Below are positions 60,685 through 64,000 of a stretch of DNA of 64,000 bases, piece by piece. A model generated the notes under the pieces. The model saw only the letters and a program-made list of their open reading frames with translations. It was not told the DNA's origin and did not search any database. Source of the DNA: Algoriphagus boseongensis. Its GTDB lineage: Bacteria > Bacteroidota > Bacteroidia > Cytophagales > Cyclobacteriaceae. The DNA lies in assembly GCF_004362805.1 (NCBI RefSeq), contig NZ_SNYF01000005.1, positions 954,797-1,018,796 on the forward strand, given 5' to 3'. A program made the position numbers and the translations under genes. Numbering within the stretch: position 1 is the first letter of the stretch; every line of letters begins with the position of its first letter.

Positions 60685-61929
60685 ATGAATAAGCGCTCTT
60701 TCTTAAAATACCTAACTGCATTTGGACTTGGCGGCACACTTTTCCCCACGAATTCCAAGGCCTTTTCTTTCGACAATTTGGATTGGAACTCAGATGACAT
60801 CTGGGATCAGATTAGGGCAGGATATAAGTTAAAACCCGATTACATCAATTTGGAAAACGGGTATTACTGCTTTTTGCCGGAAGAAACTCTTGAAAAATAC
60901 ATCAAACATATCCGAGATGTTAACTACCAGGGCTCTTGGTATATGCGGACTGTTCAAGTTGAAAATAAGGCAAAATCTGCGGCAGCTTTAGCTGAATTGG
61001 TTGGTGCAAGCCCTGAGGAGGTTGTATTAACTAGAAATACCACCGAGTCCTTGGATTTGATTATTTCCGGTTTTCCTTGGCAAGCTGGAGACGAAGCGAT
61101 TTATGCCATTCAGGATTACGGAAGTATGCAGACCATGTTTGAATTGGCTTCCAAGCGTTGGGGAATCAAAACGGTGAAAGTCGATATACCCCTTCATCCC
61201 GCCTCCGATGAGGAAATCGTCGAGGTTTATCGAAAAGCCATCACCCCAAAAACGAAATTGATGATGGTGCCACACATCGTCAATATCACGGGTCATATCC
61301 TGCCGGTTAGAAAAATTGCCGATATGGCTCATTCTTACGGGGTAGATATTATGCTAGATGGAGCTCATGCTGTAGGGCATTTCACCTTCAACATGCATGA
61401 TCTAGATTGTGATTATTATGGTTCGAGCTTGCATAAATGGCTCAGCGTGCCTTTAGGAGCTGGATTGCTTTATGTGAAAAAGGATAAAATCAGCAAAATC
61501 CAGCCTCTTTTAGCCCCTTTCAATTTGGACTTGACTACTATTGGTTACCTAAATCATATTGGCACGCATCCCGTCGCAACAGATTTGACTGTATTGGACG
61601 CGATCGATTTTCAGCAAAAAATTGGTTCAAAGAGGAAGGAAGATAGATTGAGATTTTTACAAAAATACTGGTCAAATCAGGTGAGAAATCATCCTGGAAT
61701 CATGGTCAATACACCTGAAGACCCTGCTAGATCCTGCGGAATCGGAAATGTTTGGGTAGAGAATTTCACTCCGGCTGACATGGCAAAAACCTTGAAAGAA
61801 AAATACAATATCTTCACCGTTGCCATTGATGGTGCAGGAGTTAAGGGGTGCAGAATTTGTCCAAATCTTTACACGAGTACCGAAGACCTAGATCATTTTG
61901 TAAATGCTTTAAAAGAAATGGCTGGCTAG
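60685..61929 (+). CDS. Class V aminotransferase-fold PLP enzyme with export signal
   Basis: A 414-residue PLP-dependent enzyme with an N-terminal signal-like segment (NKRSFLKYLTAFGLGGTLFP). Whether it is really exported is uncertain, since PLP enzymes are usually cytoplasmic. The PLP-lysine motif is YGSSLHKWLSVPLGAG; VLTRNTTESLDLIISGF and DIMLDGAHAVGHF are also seen. The closest families are isopenicillin-N-epimerase-like and cysteine-desulfurase-like; the reactive cysteine of the latter is not obvious. Possibly a racemase or lyase of amino acids. Confidence 0.85.
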   Translation: MNKRSFLKYLTAFGLGGTLFPTNSKAFSFDNLDWNSDDIWDQIRAGYKLKPDYINLENGYYCFLPEETLEKYIKHIRDVNYQGSWYMRTVQVENKAKSAAALAELVGASPEEVVLTRNTTESLDLIISGFPWQAGDEAIYAIQDYGSMQTMFELASKRWGIKTVKVDIPLHPASDEEIVEVYRKAITPKTKLMMVPHIVNITGHILPVRKIADMAHSYGVDIMLDGAHAVGHFTFNMHDLDCDYYGSSLHKWLSVPLGAGLLYVKKDKISKIQPLLAPFNLDLTTIGYLNHIGTHPVATDLTVLDAIDFQQKIGSKRKEDRLRFLQKYWSNQVRNHPGIMVNTPEDPARSCGIGNVWVENFTPADMAKTLKEKYNIFTVAIDGAGVKGCRICPNLYTSTEDLDHFVNALKEMAG

Positions 61930-62079
61930 AATAGAAAAAATTCAATTTTCCCCCTTGTTTTTTGAGGTTTAACCAAAGCTTAATGGGTTGATTTAGAATA
62001 ATTAACCCTAAACGGATATTTTTTTGGTATTTTTCTTGCAATTAAACTTCTCACCTACAACATTTGCACCCTCAAAAGC

Positions 62080-62199
62080 ATGACATACACTCTAGACATA
62101 GCGACTAAAACTCCTTCAGCTTTCAGCCTTGTGTTGAGAACTGTTGCTATGCCTAATTTTTCACCTCTTAGGAGGAACAGGTTTACTTTTAGGGTTTGA
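62080..62199 (+). CDS. Candidate Arg-rich leader ORF upstream of the arginine operon
   Basis: A 39-codon ORF (ATG 62080) in the 384-bp gap before the GNAT-argG genes. It contains a second ATG at codon 24 (62149) that would give a 16-residue peptide MPNFSPLRRNRFTFRV. Four of the last nine codons are arginine, all AGG. Arginine codon clustering ahead of an arginine pathway is the classical pattern of ribosome-mediated attenuation. The peptide itself looks non-functional. Nothing else coding is seen in 61930-62079. Real translation is unproven. Confidence 0.5.
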   Translation: MTYTLDIATKTPSAFSLVLRTVAMPNFSPLRRNRFTFRV

Positions 62200-62295
62200 C
62201 CCTATAATGCATTTTGTTTTCCTACGTGGAAAACTCCCCTAGCCTAATTCCCAAAGTAAATTATTAAACCCAAAACCAAGTCCTTTCGGATTTGG
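62191..62295 (+). promoter_or_regulatory. Three-hairpin leader region before the arginine operon
   Basis: Hairpin 1 is AGGGT-TTG-ACCCT (62191-62203), overlapping the end of the small ORF. Hairpin 2 is GTTTTCC-TACGT-GGAAAAC (62216-62234). Hairpin 3 is CCAAGTCC-TTTC-GGATTTGG (62276-62295, one G-T pair), ending 18 nt before the GNAT start. TAGGAGGA inside the Arg codons (62169-62176) could also pair with TCCCCTA (62235-62241). No U-tract follows, so control could be translational. Confidence 0.45.
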
Positions 62296-62313
62296 CCAAT
62301 TCATGCCAACTCA

Positions 62314-62997
62314 ATGGAAGAAATCTCTTTCAAAATCATTGTAGCTGATCCCTCTCACAAGATCTATTCTACTCAGATCACTGAGGAAATGGAAAACTCT
62401 GCCAAAGCCAGAGGTACGGGTATAGCCAAAAGAAGTCCTGCCTACATCGAAACTAAAATGGAGGAAGGAAAAGCGGTTATCGCTTTGACTTCGGATGGAA
62501 CTTGGGCTGGCTTCTGTTATATTGAAGCCTGGGGACATGGAAAATATGTTGCCAACTCTGGTTTGATCGTATCCCCCGAATTCAGAAAATATGGCTTGGC
62601 ACGAAAAATCAAGGCAGAAATCTTCAAACTGAGTCGCAAAAAATACCCAGATTCCAAAATCTTCGGATTGACTACAGGAGCTGCAGTGATGAAGATAAAC
62701 TCCGAATTGGGTTATATTCCTGTGTCATATGCAGATTTGACCGATGATCAGGAGTTTTGGAAAGGTTGCCAGAGCTGCATCAACTATGAGATTTTGATGG
62801 CAAAAAACCGTCAAAACTGTCTGTGCACGGCAATGCTTTATGATCCAAATGCCAAAAAGAAAGAAATTGAAGAAATGGCACTTCGGGAGAATTTCAAAAA
62901 AGAAATCAAGTTATTCGACCGTTGGGTTCGTCTTAAAAAATATGTAATGCTCAAATTGGCCAAGTCAAAAGACTCAGCAAAGAGCTTTTTCCTCTAA
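62314..62997 (+). CDS. GNAT-family N-acetyltransferase, possible glutamate acetylation in arginine biosynthesis
   Basis: A 227-residue acetyl-CoA-dependent transferase. The acetyl-CoA loop is FRKYGLARKIK (residues 90-100), with the conserved strand GLIVSPE before it and SELGYIPVSYADLTDD after it. A cysteine cluster C152-x2-C155-x13-C169-x-C171 could bind metal. The position directly before argG makes it a candidate for acetylating glutamate (replacing ArgA), but this is inferred from context. 32 bp before argG. Confidence 0.82.
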   Translation: MEEISFKIIVADPSHKIYSTQITEEMENSAKARGTGIAKRSPAYIETKMEEGKAVIALTSDGTWAGFCYIEAWGHGKYVANSGLIVSPEFRKYGLARKIKAEIFKLSRKKYPDSKIFGLTTGAAVMKINSELGYIPVSYADLTDDQEFWKGCQSCINYEILMAKNRQNCLCTAMLYDPNAKKKEIEEMALRENFKKEIKLFDRWVRLKKYVMLKLAKSKDSAKSFFL

Positions 62998-63029
62998 TCT
63001 ATTTCCCTAGGGAAAAAACCTATTAAAAA

Positions 63030-64000
63030 ATGAAAAAAGTAGTTTTGGCCTATAGTGGAGGCTTAGATACCACCTTTTGCGCACTTCACCTTTCCAAAGA
63101 TTTGGGCTATGAGGTCCATGCTGTATTGGTAAATACTGGAGGATTTTCCAAAGATGAATTAGAGTCTATCGAGTCTCGCGCCAAAAGTCTGGGAATTGCT
63201 TCATTTAAAATTCTTGAAGTAGTTGACACTTATTATCAAGAAGTTATCAAATACCTAGTTTTTGGGAATGTATTGAAAAATGCAACCTACCCTCTTTCGG
63301 TATCTGCTGAGCGTATTCTTCAGGCCAAATCTTTGGCTGAATATGCAAAGTCAATTGGTGCCAAAGCAGTTGCTCATGGTTCCACAGGAGCTGGAAATGA
63401 TCAGGTTAGATTCGATATGATTTTCCAAACTATCGTTCCAGATATCGAAATCATCACTCCAATTCGAGATTTGAAGCTTTCCCGTCAGGAAGAAATCGAA
63501 TATTTAAAGAAGCATGGAGTTTCAATGAATTTCGAAAAGGCGGCTTATTCTATCAACAAAGGAATTTGGGGAACTTCGGTAGGCGGAAAAGAAACATTGA
63601 CTTCTTCTGAGTTTCTACCAGAGGAAGCTTGGCCTACTCAAGTCACTGAAACTACCCCTAAAGAGATCAAATTGACTTTTGTTCAGGGCGAGTTAAAAGG
63701 AGTGGATGGAGTCGCTTTTGAAAACCCAGTGGATGCTATTCAAAAAGTTCAATCATTGGCTGCTCCATACGGAATTGGACGTGATATCCACGTCGGAGAT
63801 ACCATTATCGGGATTAAAGGTCGGGTAGGTTTTGAAGCTGCTGGGCCTATAATAATCATCAAAGGACATCAGCTTTTGGAAAAACATACCTTGACCAAAT
63901 GGCAAATGTTCTGGAAAAACCAGCTTTCCGAGTTTTACGGAAATCACCTTCATGAGGGCCATTACCTAGATCCTGTAATGAGAAATTTGGAAGCTTTCCT
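63030..64000 (+). CDS. argG: Argininosuccinate synthase, N-terminal part
   Basis: The first 323 codons of an argG-type enzyme, cut by the right window edge. It condenses citrulline and aspartate with ATP. The ATP P-loop is AYSGGLDTT at residues 7-15; SVSAERI, AVAHGSTGAGNDQVRFD (residues about 113-129) and GIWGTSVGG are as in the family. The full enzyme is normally about 400 residues. It follows the GNAT gene by 32 bp. Confidence 0.96.
   Translation, partial: MKKVVLAYSGGLDTTFCALHLSKDLGYEVHAVLVNTGGFSKDELESIESRAKSLGIASFKILEVVDTYYQEVIKYLVFGNVLKNATYPLSVSAERILQAKSLAEYAKSIGAKAVAHGSTGAGNDQVRFDMIFQTIVPDIEIITPIRDLKLSRQEEIEYLKKHGVSMNFEKAAYSINKGIWGTSVGGKETLTSSEFLPEEAWPTQVTETTPKEIKLTFVQGELKGVDGVAFENPVDAIQKVQSLAAPYGIGRDIHVGDTIIGIKGRVGFEAAGPIIIIKGHQLLEKHTLTKWQMFWKNQLSEFYGNHLHEGHYLDPVMRNLEAF

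Noticed and set aside
1..64000. CRISPR arrays, insertion sequences, tRNA or rRNA genes
   Set aside because: No regularly spaced repeats, transposase motifs, cloverleaf sequences or conserved rRNA segments were recognised. Absence is by eye only.

Overview
The window looks like chromosomal DNA of a Bacteroidota member, most likely order Cytophagales near Cyclobacteriaceae/Algoriphagus. This is inferred from AT-rich DNA without Shine-Dalgarno leaders and from typical families of that group: S9B DPP-IV, M13 and M20 exopeptidases, DUF2911, VPS10/BNR exoproteins, many RR-signal Gfo/Idh proteins, and a GNAT gene before argG. I saw no rRNA, tRNA, insertion sequence, phage gene or CRISPR array. It reads as ordinary chromosome with dense directional operons.

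Layout. 1-2985 (minus): M19-type dipeptidase (cut by the window edge), exported amidohydrolase, cyclophilin, HdeD-like membrane protein. 3061-9989: small unknown protein, outer-membrane-like protein, MalT-like LuxR regulator, M13 metallopeptidase, and a secreted protein with four 19-residue repeats. 10175-19947 (plus): a tight five-gene beta-glucan operon with a GH149/GH94-like phosphorylase, cytoplasmic GH3, GH17 lipoprotein, sugar:cation symporter fused to a GH17 domain, and free compact GH17. It ends in a strong terminator. 19999-23876 (minus): M1-type metallopeptidase and dipeptidyl peptidase IV. 23933-30758 (minus): N-acetylglucosamine catabolism (nagB, transporter, nagA, an N-acetyltransferase-like membrane protein and two exported Gfo/Idh oxidoreductases).

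30942-37615: large BNR/VPS10 exoprotein, then a translationally coupled minus operon (M20 peptidase, DUF819, DoxX-like, unknown). 37768-40745: fatty-acid-hydroxylase-type membrane protein with XdhC and MocA-like molybdenum cofactor genes. These probably serve the exported two-subunit molybdenum hydroxylase at 46391-49014. Between them lie a cysteine desulfurase, an HxlR regulator with a divergent redox operon, and glnS with an unusual C-terminal extension. 49202-61929: metallo-beta-lactamase-fold hydrolase, Gfo/Idh, DUF2911, HrpB helicase, small unknowns, a probable VLRF1-type peptidyl-tRNA hydrolase, TM2/DUF2752 pair, beta-propeller plus SMP-30 pair, DsbA/FrnE protein, a tiny zinc-ribbon membrane protein and a class V aminotransferase-fold protein. 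62080-64000: start of an arginine biosynthesis operon (GNAT acetyltransferase, argG) preceded by an Arg-codon-rich small ORF and three hairpins, a candidate attenuator.

The strongest novelty candidates are the transporter::GH17 fusion and its operon, the possible arginine leader peptide, the VLRF1-like protein, and the duplicated 5' leader in the nag operon. All functional calls come from reading motifs by eye; no database search was run.
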